A stretch of 58,386 nucleotides of DNA, from assembly GCA_030680155.1 (NCBI GenBank), contig JAUXWL010000307.1:1-58386 (forward strand). Reading direction: 5' to 3'. Positions within the stretch are counted from its first letter, which is position 1. Every line of letters starts with the position of its first letter. The translations under genes and the position numbers were made by a program. This document shows positions 25,919 through 33,860 of the stretch, piece after piece. The notes under the pieces are model-generated. The model saw only the letters and a program-made list of their open reading frames with translations, searched no databases and had not been told where the DNA came from. The stretch comes from Anaerolineales bacterium (lineage in GTDB: Bacteria > Chloroflexota > Anaerolineae > Anaerolineales > Villigracilaceae).

Positions 25919-28621
25919 TTATCCTTCATCCTTGTCTTCATGCACGTCCACTTCTTCATAGCCTGTCACCATGGCGCGCATGGCTTCGACAGGGGTTGCG
26001 CCTGTGGTGGTCATATACACATGGACGAGGATGAATGTCGCAAATGCCCATGCGATCAGCGAGTGGAATGGCGCCAGGAAGGGCAGCCCGCCGAACAGGT
26101 TTGCGGCAACAGGGAATTTCTGTACGCCCCACATCAGGATGCCCGTCAGACCTTGCAGCGGCAGTAACACGTTCAGGATCATGAAGTAGGTCGTCTTCTG
26201 GATCGGATTCATGCGGCTGTCCGGCCGTTTCTCGAATGGATGCGGTTCGCCTTTGAAAATTCCGTTGATGTAGAACTTTGCCTGCAAAATGGCATCGTCG
26301 AAGAAACCGTAGGGGCGCGGGATGAATTCCTTTAGGCGGTCGGTGGCGATGTGATAGAAGAGCGCCAGCGCGGCATTGAGACCTAAAATGACGGCCATCA
26401 CGTTATGCACTGTCACCATGCCGCGGAACGAGAACGCGCCGAAGATGTCAGGTCGGTGGATGACCACACCCGTGACCAGCAGGATCAGGATGGTTGTGGT
26501 TTGCAGCCAGTGCCAGAAGCGGCGGTACGCATCATACATATAGACGCGCCTGGTTGCGGCTGCGCCATGCGGCATTTTTCGCGCTGCAAGATAGCGCATT
26601 GCGCCATGTCCGAGCACGCCCAACAATGAGCCGACGAACATCAACGCGCCGAGCCAGTCGATCCAACTGACGCGGCTGGAGCCGAAGACATACATGCCGT
26701 CATTTTCAGGTTTGGGTTGATAGTACAGCGCCCCGTCTTCTGCGATGATGAATTCTCCAGAGCCGTTGACGTTGTTGTCGAGGTCAAAGTGCGGCATGGC
26801 GGGGGCATAGTCTGCGAGTTTGATGGGCTGGGAGATGCGCGAGTCTGCGTCGTGGCAGGCTTTGCAATCGTTGACCGCATTCTTGCCTTGCGTGACGTTG
26901 TGGTTGATGCTGTATGGCTGGGTGATGGCTTCAATGCGCGGATTGGCAAGCCCAAGCGCGGCGATCTTCTCGCGGACAAGGACTTCTTTTTCAGGGGTGT
27001 CGATCACCAATTCTGCATCGCTGAGTTTGCCGTCGCTATTCGCGTCGAACGCGGAGACGATGTCAGCGGCGTAGCTGCCATTGTCGAGGTACACAGCTTC
27101 AAGGTCCACGAGGCGAAGCGGACGGCGGCTGCCGTTGGCGTCGTCATAGACCCAATAGAAGGATGTGATCAGGTTGTACGGTGCGAGCAGAGAGTCGCCG
27201 TCAATGTTTGTGCGGTTGAGCAGCACGGGCTGGTAGCCTGTCACCAGCGAGGTGACCGCATTGGGGTCGCCTTCCACGCCGCGGCAGGTTTCTACTGCGC
27301 TGCCATCGGTGGTGACGACTGTCCAGTCGTAGGCTTGAATGGCGGGGGCGTACATTTGCGGGATGTGGCAGGTTTCGCAGGCGATGGCGTCCATGTGGGT
27401 TTCGATGTAGGGCAGCCAGTCGGCGTGACCTTTGCTGTAGTCATGGCAGTTTTCACAGCGGCGCATCGTGCCTTTGTATTCGGGTGCCACGTTGAACTGT
27501 GCGCTTTCGCCGCGCGCAAAGTTGTGGTCGGGGCGTTCGAGATATTCACTGATCTCCAGCGAGCGCGGATCATAAAGCAGATGGCTTGGGTTCGTGCCTT
27601 GCGCTTCGCTGGCGTGGGCGGGGTTGTTGAGTGCGTAATGGCAGTCGGTGCATTCCAACTGACGCTGGGCGTGAATATCCCACGAGCGGGTGATGTCATT
27701 CTTGGCAGACAGATTCAAGCCAGAGTCGTTGATGCGCTGTGCCGAAACGACCTGTCCCGTTGTAGCGGTTTGAGGGTAATCGAGGTCGCAGGCGTTGATG
27801 GTCAGCGGCGTTTCGTCTGCATGGATTTCGCCGTGACATGCCGCGCAGTTTGAATTGGTGGGGTCTTGGATGCGCAGTGTTTCACTGTTGACTTCGCCAA
27901 GTTCGTTGAAGGCTTCGGTGTTCCATGCCCAGTCACTGCCTGTTTTGCGGACGATATTCAAACCGAGCAAAGTGGCGGTGTTGGCATTTCCAAATTTGCC
28001 CGCTTCAATCTCTTTCACCCGCGCCTCGTTGTTCGGGGTTTCAAGATGGCAGAGGAAGCAGTTCATTTCCATTGTGCCCGATGCTTCCCAATCCCACGCG
28101 GAGATGCTCCCGTTTTCATTCAGGATGGCGGTTTCAGGATTCGATTTGCTGACGGAGAGATCCGTCAACGCTGCGCCTCCTCTTGACGTGGTAGCTGGTC
28201 CGCCGCCCACGACTCTTGCGCCGTTCAGCATTAGCCACTCGGCGGTGCTCAGGTCGAGGTTTTCATCCCCAGCGGGGGAGAGGTATCGGTACGTGAGCGG
28301 ATTCCACTGACCGAAGAGTCCGTTGCTGGTGTCGAAGGTGACGCTGGCGGAGTCGTAGTCGCTCAAGCCGAGGTCAGAGTGAAAGGCGTGTGCGGCGATA
28401 AATTCGGTGTCGTGGCACTGTCCGCAGGTGAGCATGGTGGAGACGGCGTTTCCACTTTCGAGCACGTTCACACCGTCGGCATCGAGCAGGATAAAGTTCG
28501 GGTGCAGGGCAGATGCCTGGGAAACAGGAGCAGGCTCGGGCGCGGCGAGAACCGTTCCAAATCCGATGGCGGCGGCAAGGAGCAGAAGTCCAATGAGAGA
28601 GAAGAAGGTGTATTGTTTCAT
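25919..28621 (-). CDS. Heptaheme cytochrome c fused to a cytochrome b561-type membrane domain
   Basis: A 900-residue protein. A signal peptide (residues 1-24) is followed by a large external region with seven CXXCH heme motifs in the order CGQCH, CFLCH, CAACH, CTDCH, CENCH, CETCH and CKACH. After residue 690 comes a cytochrome b561-like domain with four to five membrane segments and histidines placed to bind heme b (FWHWLQ, TVHNVM, FYHIATD, FHSLIAW, HVYMTT). The fusion would carry electrons between quinone and external multiheme cytochromes in one chain. It starts at the ATG at 28621; the frame extends upstream only through a repeat tract. Its neighbour upstream is an octaheme cytochrome, likely its electron partner. 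I do not know a named family with this exact fusion. Confidence 0.88.
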   Translation of the reverse strand: MKQYTFFSLIGLLLLAAAIGFGTVLAAPEPAPVSQASALHPNFILLDADGVNVLESGNAVSTMLTCGQCHDTEFIAAHAFHSDLGLSDYDSASVTFDTSNGLFGQWNPLTYRYLSPAGDENLDLSTAEWLMLNGARVVGGGPATTSRGGAALTDLSVSKSNPETAILNENGSISAWDWEASGTMEMNCFLCHLETPNNEARVKEIEAGKFGNANTATLLGLNIVRKTGSDWAWNTEAFNELGEVNSETLRIQDPTNSNCAACHGEIHADETPLTINACDLDYPQTATTGQVVSAQRINDSGLNLSAKNDITRSWDIHAQRQLECTDCHYALNNPAHASEAQGTNPSHLLYDPRSLEISEYLERPDHNFARGESAQFNVAPEYKGTMRRCENCHDYSKGHADWLPYIETHMDAIACETCHIPQMYAPAIQAYDWTVVTTDGSAVETCRGVEGDPNAVTSLVTGYQPVLLNRTNIDGDSLLAPYNLITSFYWVYDDANGSRRPLRLVDLEAVYLDNGSYAADIVSAFDANSDGKLSDAELVIDTPEKEVLVREKIAALGLANPRIEAITQPYSINHNVTQGKNAVNDCKACHDADSRISQPIKLADYAPAMPHFDLDNNVNGSGEFIIAEDGALYYQPKPENDGMYVFGSSRVSWIDWLGALMFVGSLLGVLGHGAMRYLAARKMPHGAAATRRVYMYDAYRRFWHWLQTTTILILLVTGVVIHRPDIFGAFSFRGMVTVHNVMAVILGLNAALALFYHIATDRLKEFIPRPYGFFDDAILQAKFYINGIFKGEPHPFEKRPDSRMNPIQKTTYFMILNVLLPLQGLTGILMWGVQKFPVAANLFGGLPFLAPFHSLIAWAFATFILVHVYMTTTGATPVEAMRAMVTGYEEVDVHEDKDEG

Positions 28622-28688
28622 GGTTGTGTCCTGTTGGTAATTAGCGATTGGTAATTGGAGATTTGAGGCTCCAATCTCTAATCTCCAA

Positions 28689-30149
28689 TTACTTTCTCCC
28701 TCCCCATTTAATTGGGTCGCCGGGGTAGCCGAGGGCTTCCCAATCCATGCGGCTGTTATCGCCGTGGCAGGAGTCGCATTGCAGGGCGTTTTCGGCGGGC
28801 TGTACCATGTGAGTGGTGGGCCAGTACATGTAGGTCTCGGTGAAGCCATACTGACCGCTGTAGGGCAAGCCCATGCGTTCCTCGGCAAGTTGGAAGCCGC
28901 TGTTCCAGTCGAAGGTGGTCCAAAATCCGTTTTCGCCAGCGGTGATGGGGGCAAGCAGGTAATTGTTTATGGTGTCGTAGGGCTGCTTGGCAATGTGCAG
29001 TTTGAAGGGGAATATCTTCGCGGTTTGGTCTGCGATGCTGCCTGCGGGTTTGTTGATGTAGGTAACGCCGTCTTTGTTGATCGGGTCGCCAAGCAGGTAG
29101 CGGTATTCATTATCTCCGTTGAACCAGAGATAAGTCGGCGCAAAGTTGCGTTCGTAGGTGAATTCACCTTTGATCTTGAGATAGGTGAAGTGGTCGTCTT
29201 CGCGTCCTTCCTGAGCTGCTTGTGACCAGTCCCAGTAGGTTTTGGTCGGGTCTTCAAGCGCGAGCGCGGGGATGTGGCAGGTCTGGCAGGCGACTGCGGC
29301 AAGGTGGGTATCGATCCGCTCGTCGCCGTGCTTTTGATCGACATGGCATTGTTCGCAGGAGACTTGTTCCTGTGGATCGATGGTGTAGTTGTCGCTCAAC
29401 ATGCGCCCAAGGATTTGGTGATCTTCCGTCCAGTGGCAGTCGGTGCAGAGCATATTGTTTTCGCCGCCCATGTGGACGTCCAGCGCTTCGTTGGGGAAGT
29501 ACAGGCTTTCATCAAGGTCGCCGTGTTTGACGCCGTTGCCGCCGCCGCCGTCGAAATGACAGGTTCCGCAGTTGTCGCGGGTGGGTGCGCGGACGGAGCG
29601 CGCGGCGGCGAGCAGGTCAACACCTTCAGCGGGGTTGCCATATTCGCCCTTCACGTACGAACTCATATCCGCATGACAGGCAAGACAGTCCACATTTTCC
29701 TGGATGGTGTAATCGTATTCTTCGTATTCCTCCCAGCCGTAGCCGACATGGCAGGTCATGCAGCGCTTTTGGTTGCCCTGCGCGCTGATGCAGAAATTAT
29801 TGATCTGGTTGGCTTTGCCGATGGTGACGGGCTCGTCGCGCCAGGGGACGTCGAATTCTTTCGATTCCCATGTCCAGTGGGTGGTTGCCATGACTTTGGC
29901 GGCGGCATCTTCGTGGCATTCGAGGCAGGCGCGGGTGACGTCTTGTCCCGTTTCAAATTCGCCTTTGACGATGTCGGAGTGATCCACATGAATAGCTTGG
30001 ACGGGCAGGTACGCCGCAGGGTCATTGGTCTTCTGGGCGCTGGGGAGAAAATAAAGGACTGGGACGAGGATCAGCAACAAAATGCCGAGCAGGCCCAAGG
30101 TCCATGCTGGGAAGCGGTGTCCAGAGTGTGTCGAAGGGCGTTTTTTCAT
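28689..30149 (-). CDS. Octaheme cytochrome c, tetrathionate-reductase (OTR) family
   Basis: A 486-residue protein with an N-terminal membrane anchor (residues 14-34) and eight CXXCH motifs: CLECH, CMTCH, CLACH, CGTCH, CTDCH, CEQCH, CQTCH and CDSCH. Number of hemes, length and the QKRCMTCHVGYGWEEY region match the octaheme tetrathionate reductase family, whose members reduce tetrathionate, nitrite or hydroxylamine in vitro and whose physiological role is unsettled. It is the first structural gene after an ArsR regulator; the regulator stop and this ATG overlap (ATGA). A cytochrome b-bearing heptaheme protein and two sulfur transporters follow, which supports a sulfur substrate here. Confidence 0.85.
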   Translation of the reverse strand: MKKRPSTHSGHRFPAWTLGLLGILLLILVPVLYFLPSAQKTNDPAAYLPVQAIHVDHSDIVKGEFETGQDVTRACLECHEDAAAKVMATTHWTWESKEFDVPWRDEPVTIGKANQINNFCISAQGNQKRCMTCHVGYGWEEYEEYDYTIQENVDCLACHADMSSYVKGEYGNPAEGVDLLAAARSVRAPTRDNCGTCHFDGGGGNGVKHGDLDESLYFPNEALDVHMGGENNMLCTDCHWTEDHQILGRMLSDNYTIDPQEQVSCEQCHVDQKHGDERIDTHLAAVACQTCHIPALALEDPTKTYWDWSQAAQEGREDDHFTYLKIKGEFTYERNFAPTYLWFNGDNEYRYLLGDPINKDGVTYINKPAGSIADQTAKIFPFKLHIAKQPYDTINNYLLAPITAGENGFWTTFDWNSGFQLAEERMGLPYSGQYGFTETYMYWPTTHMVQPAENALQCDSCHGDNSRMDWEALGYPGDPIKWGGRK

Positions 30150-30493
30150 ACAGTCTCCTGTGTGGTTTCATTGACCAGGTTGGCTTGATATGCGAGTCTG
30201 TCGCGCATAATGCTGCGCATGATGTCAAGCGCCTGAATAAGCCGAATATCCGATAGATGATAAGTGATGACTGTGCCTGTGCGGACGGTGGTGACCAATC
30301 CGCGCTCGCGCAGGACTTTGAGATGGCGCGAGGTGGTGGGCTGGTTCAGCCCGAGTTCATTTGCCAGTTCGGTGACGTTGCGCGGCGAGTCGTTGAGTGC
30401 GTAAAGAATGAGCAGGCGATTTGGGTCGGAAAGCGCTGCGCAGAAATTGGCTTCGAGTTGCATGATTTCTTGCTGGAGAGTGGAATTGACCAT
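30146..30493 (-). CDS. ArsR-family repressor of the sulfur operon
   Basis: A 115-residue winged-helix regulator: ALSDPNRLLILYALNDSPRN, then ELANELGLNQPTTSRHLKVL as recognition helix and the RTGTVITYHL wing. Only one cysteine (FCAAL, about residue 18) is present, so the usual two-cysteine persulfide switch of SqrR/BigR is not complete; sensing would need a different site. It leads the octaheme operon, overlapping it by four bases, and probably controls its own transcription. Two palindromes lie in its upstream region. Confidence 0.88.
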   Translation of the reverse strand: MVNSTLQQEIMQLEANFCAALSDPNRLLILYALNDSPRNVTELANELGLNQPTTSRHLKVLRERGLVTTVRTGTVITYHLSDIRLIQALDIMRSIMRDRLAYQANLVNETTQETV

Positions 30494-30503
30494 GGTTCAC
30501 CTG

Positions 30504-30553
30504 TTATATGCATATAAACGAATATTTGTATTCCTATCATAATATTGTGATAG
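30504..30553. promoter_or_regulatory. Two palindromes upstream of the ArsR operon
   Basis: A perfect 14-bp palindrome TTATATG/CATATAA at 30504-30517 and a 20-bp near-palindrome CTATCA...TGATAG at 30534-30553. ArsR proteins bind such AT-rich inverted repeats, so these are candidate operators. A minus-strand TTGTAC and TATGAT pair overlaps the second. Confidence 0.45.
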
Positions 30554-30635
30554 TTTGTACAATAGTGGATTGTGTCATATTAATTTTCGTTTAATGTCAC
30601 ATTTAGTTGGTGTATAATTTTGAGCAGGTTTAGAG

Positions 30636-30746
30636 ACGTAAGGTTGCTCCCTGCGCCGTACCCATTCTGGGCACTTTCCCTGGGGCAGGAATTTCCTGGC
30701 AAAACGCCGCCGGGGACGGCGGCGTGAGTCTGACCTTGTGCTGTAA
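30636..30746. repeat. Palindromic element, TTACAGCGCAA family, copy A (degraded)
   Basis: Shares TAAGGTTGCTCCCTGCGCCGT on the left and a GCCGCC / GGCGGC hairpin with ending TGCTGTAA on the right. One hairpin loop contains an ACCCATTCTGGGCACTTT insertion. It lies between the divergent ArsR and XRE regulators. Confidence 0.65.
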
Positions 30747-30774
30747 GTAGAGACTTGTGAAAACTGGAGACACC

Positions 30775-31386
30775 ATGGCATCATTTATTCATGAAGCCGC
30801 ATCCGTCGATGTGGCGTCCCGCCTGCGTGAACTGCGCGAATCGCAGAATATTTCCATGCGCACACTTGCAGCCAGAAGCGGACTTTCCGCCAATGCGCTT
30901 TCCATGATCGAGCGTGGCAAGACGTCGCCCTCGGTCAGTACGCTGTATAAGCTGGCAGATGCGTTGGGGGTTTCGATCACTGCTTTCTTTGGCGCAGAGA
31001 CGGAAAAGAAGCAGGTTGTGTTTTTGAAGTCGGAGGAACGCACGCGCATGTCGTTTACGCGCGGGGTGTTCGAGGCGCTGGGCGGTGAAAATTTTGCGGG
31101 ACGGGTGGAACCATTCATGCTTACGCTGGAAAGCGGCGCTACCTGCGGTCCGCATGATATTGTCCACTCGGGGCATGAGTTTGTCTTTTGCCTGCGCGGT
31201 AAATTGGACTATTATGTGGAGAAGGACTTGTTCCATCTTGAAGCGGGAGACAGCCTGTTGTTTGCTTCAAAACTCCGCCACCGCTGGCGCAACCCGAGCG
31301 GAAATGTGACCACTGCGCTGGTCATCATCTCAGGTTTTGCTGAAGGCGAGCAGCCGCATGTGATGCATTTGAAAAAGGGGAAGTAA
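30775..31386 (+). CDS. XRE-family regulator with cupin domain
   Basis: A 203-residue regulator. The N-terminal HTH_3 domain (RLRELRESQNISMRTLAARS, then GLSANALSMIERGKTSPSVS) binds DNA; the C-terminal half is a cupin with a GHEFVFCLRGKL and LEAGDSLLFASKLRHRW pattern, which binds a small ligand. This architecture is common in regulators of amino-acid, polyamine or sulfur metabolism. The ATG at 30775 with GGAGA is preferred over a GTG at 30757. It is divergent from the ArsR operon across a repeat; target unknown. Confidence 0.9.
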   Translation: MASFIHEAASVDVASRLRELRESQNISMRTLAARSGLSANALSMIERGKTSPSVSTLYKLADALGVSITAFFGAETEKKQVVFLKSEERTRMSFTRGVFEALGGENFAGRVEPFMLTLESGATCGPHDIVHSGHEFVFCLRGKLDYYVEKDLFHLEAGDSLLFASKLRHRWRNPSGNVTTALVIISGFAEGEQPHVMHLKKGK

Positions 31387-31445
31387 GAGCAGGGATGAAA
31401 GATAAGGGATGAAGGCTTGCATTGAGCGAAGCCGAAATGATGAAA

Positions 31446-31478
31446 AAAGACGCCATCCGTTTTGGATGGTGTCTTTGA
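31446..31478 (+). terminator. Terminator after the XRE-cupin gene
   Basis: AAAGACGCCATCC (31446-31458) pairs with GGATGGTGTCTTT (31464-31476) across a GTTTT loop; one G-T pair. Confidence 0.65.
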
Positions 31479-31523
31479 CTACCTGACTACCCAACTACCT
31501 AACTATTCGACTACGTGACTATC

Positions 31524-31624
31524 ATTACAGCGCAAAGTCAGGCTCAAAGCCGCCGTCCCCGGCGGCGTGTTGCTGGAAAACGCCTGCGCCGGGGACGGCG
31601 CAGGGAGCAACCTTGCGCTGTAAT
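31524..31624. repeat. Palindromic element, TTACAGCGCAA family, copy B (basic form)
   Basis: The cleanest copy: 12-bp perfect terminal inverted repeats ATTACAGCGCAA / TTGCGCTGTAAT enclosing two hairpins with short loops (GCCGCCG / CGGCGGC and the CTGCGCCG / CGGCGCAG stem). No loop insertion. Low-complexity GACTACC-type tracts flank it on both sides (31480-31512 and 31625-31646). Confidence 0.8.
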
Positions 31625-31646
31625 ACTATTCAACTACCCAACTACC

Positions 31647-31991
31647 CTACGAATACATTCCCCAATCCAATGCGGAGGGGTCTTCCATCATGGAGAAGTC
31701 CCACATTTCCATGCCCATTTCGATGTTGACGGGCATGTTCAAGCCTTCGGTTGCCTTGGCTTTGGTCATCTCGATCATGGCGGGACCGTAGGGGCAGAAC
31801 GGCGTGGTGAGGATCATCTTCAAACGTCCAATGCCGTCCACGATCTCGATATCGCGCACCAGACCCAACTGGATGATGTTCATTCCAATTTCAGGATCAA
31901 TCACCTCGGAGAGGCTGGCTCGGGCAGCCTGCGCCATTTCAGGGTGTGTGGTGTGGATGCTCCACTGGATTTCTTTAATTTCTTCGCTCAT
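31647..31991 (-). CDS. MIP18/DUF59 protein, SufT-like
   Basis: A 114-residue protein of the MIP18 (DUF59) family: DPEIGMNIIQLGLVRDIEI, a TPFCPYGP motif with the conserved cysteine, and an acidic C-terminus. The family (SufT, PaaD) helps deliver iron-sulfur clusters to target proteins. It follows sufR by 22 bases on the minus strand and is divergent from the sufCBD operon, which fixes its role in cluster maturation with fair certainty. Confidence 0.88.
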   Translation of the reverse strand: MSEEIKEIQWSIHTTHPEMAQAARASLSEVIDPEIGMNIIQLGLVRDIEIVDGIGRLKMILTTPFCPYGPAMIEMTKAKATEGLNMPVNIEMGMEMWDFSMMEDPSALDWGMYS

Positions 31992-32013
31992 GGTTCCTCT
32001 ATTTGTATAAAAT

Positions 32014-32640
32014 TTACTTGACCTTCACTTCCGCAAGCTGGACAACATAGGTGCAGTGCGAACCGCCGTCCAAAATGCATTGCACTTTATTGACTGGCAG
32101 GGCAAGCATTTTTGAAATAAGAGTTTGATCTACGGTACAGACTTCAGGGTGCGCCACGCCGATTTGGTAGTAGGGGCAGGAGATTTCGTGGATCTGGTAC
32201 TGATCGTCCTTCTTTTCCCATTCCACGGTAAACCCTTCCTCCGCCAGCAGATCTTTGACGAAGTCGAGGCGTTCTTCCATGCTCAAATTTTTCATATCCT
32301 CGGTATATTCACTTGCCAGATCTTCGGCGATCTGCCCGAATAACCTGCTTACCATCGGCCCAGGAATGCTTTCCTTCATTTGTGTAATGAGGCGGGAGGT
32401 CAGGCGCATATAGCGGGTGGGGAAGCGCTCCATGCCTTCGTCAGTCAATATATAAACCAGACGCGGACGTCCCACGCCGTGACGCTCCTCCTGCCCCTCG
32501 ACCAATCCCTCCTTTTCGAGGTTGCCGAGGTGGTGGCGCACAGAAATGGGGTTAATACCAACAACTTCCGCAAGGGCATTAATGGTGGAGCGTGGCTTTT
32601 TTAGCAGAGTCTGTAAAATCTTGTCTCGCGTTGATTTCAT
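32014..32640 (-). CDS. sufR: SufR, iron-sulfur-sensing repressor
   Basis: A 208-residue regulator. The winged-helix N-terminus (STRDKILQTLL, SVRHHLGNLEKEGLV) binds DNA; the C-terminal part holds the cysteine pattern of SufR: SCPYYQIGVAHPEVC and, later, QCILDGGSHC. These residues bind a [4Fe-4S] cluster that is needed for repression; loss of the cluster derepresses suf. The gene is divergent from sufC with two copies of one motif in between. The ATG at 32640 sits in a perfect 12-bp inverted repeat and has no ribosome binding site; a TTG at 32676 in the same frame is an alternative. Confidence 0.9.
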   Translation of the reverse strand: MKSTRDKILQTLLKKPRSTINALAEVVGINPISVRHHLGNLEKEGLVEGQEERHGVGRPRLVYILTDEGMERFPTRYMRLTSRLITQMKESIPGPMVSRLFGQIAEDLASEYTEDMKNLSMEERLDFVKDLLAEEGFTVEWEKKDDQYQIHEISCPYYQIGVAHPEVCTVDQTLISKMLALPVNKVQCILDGGSHCTYVVQLAEVKVK

Positions 32641-32666
32641 GGTGGGCAGTATAACTGCCCACCATG
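32638..32666 (-). promoter_or_regulatory. Perfect hairpin enclosing the sufR start codon
   Basis: CATGGTGGGCAG (32638-32649) and CTGCCCACCATG (32655-32666) form a 12-bp perfect inverted repeat with a 5-base loop. On the sufR message the start ATG is the 3' end of the stem, so folding would hide it. An out-of-frame ATG opens the 5' arm. Confidence 0.6.
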
Positions 32667-32677
32667 TTCTTGTCAAT

Positions 32678-32702
32678 ATATTAGATAAATATCATAAATA
32701 TT
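32678..32702. promoter_or_regulatory. Candidate SufR operator, sufR-proximal copy
   Basis: A 25-bp motif ending AAATATCATAAATATT (32687-32702) that matches the sufC-proximal copy at 23 of 25 positions. It lies 38 bases upstream of the sufR start, where the promoter should be. Confidence 0.65.
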
Positions 32703-32904
32703 AGATGCCAGGCAAGCGTCGTTTCGTGTAAGCAAATAAGCTATCTGTTCGAGTTTCGACTCTTGAGACTAAAGGTGATCGCGTATGTGAGTGACCAGTT
32801 ACTCCAAATTCCAATAATCTCCATTGGTAATCTTTGCTTCACCCAGTAGGTTTCAGGTCAACTATTTTTCAGTTTTGCCAACATTATTAATTGTGGTTCT
32901 GAAT
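32703..32904. other. sufR-sufC intergenic region, middle part
   Basis: About 200 bases between the two operator copies with no open frame, repeat or clear structure that I can recognise. Confidence 0.4.
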
Positions 32905-32929
32905 ATACTAGAAAAATATCATAAATATT
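32905..32929. promoter_or_regulatory. Candidate SufR operator, sufC-proximal copy
   Basis: The second copy of the 25-bp motif (AAATATCATAAATATT at 32914-32929). Its last two bases are the first two of the sufC -35 box, so a bound repressor would block RNA polymerase. Confidence 0.7.
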
Positions 32930-32956
32930 GACATATCAACCCAGCCCTGCTATAAT
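32928..32956 (+). promoter_or_regulatory. sufCBD promoter
   Basis: TTGACA (32928-32933), a 17-base spacer and TATAAT (32951-32956): a perfect sigma-70-type promoter. The leader of about 75 bases contains CAGAAAT / ATTTCTG (32979-32985, 33013-33019) around TACCGC / GCGGTA, with GAGGAG just after it. Confidence 0.85.
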
Positions 32957-33035
32957 GCCGCCACAAAGTTAAAAACGCCAGAAATGGCTTACATTGTACC
33001 GCCCAAGCGGTAATTTCTGAGGAGCTATGTAAAGA

Positions 33036-33827
33036 ATGTCGCAACTTGAGATTAAAAACCTGCATGTAAGTATAGAAGATAAGGAAATTTTGAAGGGGCT
33101 TTCACTTACCATCAATCAGGGTGAAATCCACGCAATTATGGGGCCGAACGGCACGGGCAAATCCACGCTTGCTTATACCCTGATGGGACACCCCAGTTAC
33201 ACCGTCACAGAAGGTGAGATCATTTTCAAAGGCAAAAATGTCCTTGAACTCGAACCTGACGAACGCTCTCGTGAGGGAATTTTTCTCGCTTTCCAATATC
33301 CTGTCGCCATCCCCGGTGTGACCGTGGCGAACTTCCTGCGCACGGCCATCAACTCCCGACGTCGCGCTAATAATCCCGAAGACAAGGGCATGCCCATCCC
33401 GGAATTCCGCAAGATGCTCAAGGAAAAGATGGACACCCTCAAGATGGATCACGCTTTTGCAGGCCGCTACCTCAATGACGGTTTCTCGGGCGGTGAGAAG
33501 AAACGCGCCGAGATCCTGCAAATGGCAACCCTCAAGCCAGAGATCGCCATTCTCGATGAAACAGACTCAGGCTTGGATATTGACGCGCTGCGCATCGTCG
33601 CAGAAGGTGTCAACGCTCTTGCTGGTCCCGAGCTTGGTGTGCTGGTCATCACGCATTATCAACGCCTGTTGAATTACATCAAACCCAATTTCGTCCACAT
33701 TATGCTGGATGGTCGCATCGTTGAATCAGGCGGCTCAGACCTCGCACTGCACCTCGAAGACCAGGGGTACGATTGGGTGCGCGAGAAATATGACGCAGTG
33801 GCTGAAGGGGAAGAGTCCGCTGCTTAA
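33036..33827 (+). CDS. sufC: SufC, ATPase of the Suf scaffold
   Basis: A 263-residue ABC-type ATPase: Walker [10 protein letters not shown] (about residues 36-44), signature [11 protein letters not shown] and Walker [14 protein letters not shown]. SufC drives conformational changes in the SufBCD scaffold on which iron-sulfur clusters are built. It is first in the operon, behind a strong promoter. Length and all motifs are normal. GAGGAG lies 11 bases before the ATG. Confidence 0.97.
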   Translation: MSQLEIKNLHVSIEDKEILKGLSLTINQGEIHAIMGPNGTGKSTLAYTLMGHPSYTVTEGEIIFKGKNVLELEPDERSREGIFLAFQYPVAIPGVTVANFLRTAINSRRRANNPEDKGMPIPEFRKMLKEKMDTLKMDHAFAGRYLNDGFSGGEKKRAEILQMATLKPEIAILDETDSGLDIDALRIVAEGVNALAGPELGVLVITHYQRLLNYIKPNFVHIMLDGRIVESGGSDLALHLEDQGYDWVREKYDAVAEGEESAA

Positions 33828-33860
33828 ACCTTAGTGGTTATAAAAACCCGGGAGATTCAA

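Noticed and set aside
26717-27853. Long plus-strand frame of 378 codons
   Set aside because: It is antisense to the heptaheme-cytochrome b gene, whose heme motifs and b561 histidines prove the other strand.
29274-30188. Plus-strand frame of 304 codons
   Set aside because: Shadow of the octaheme cytochrome gene.
31515-32021. Plus-strand frame of 168 codons over sufT
   Set aside because: It begins in a palindromic repeat and is antisense to the SufT-like gene.
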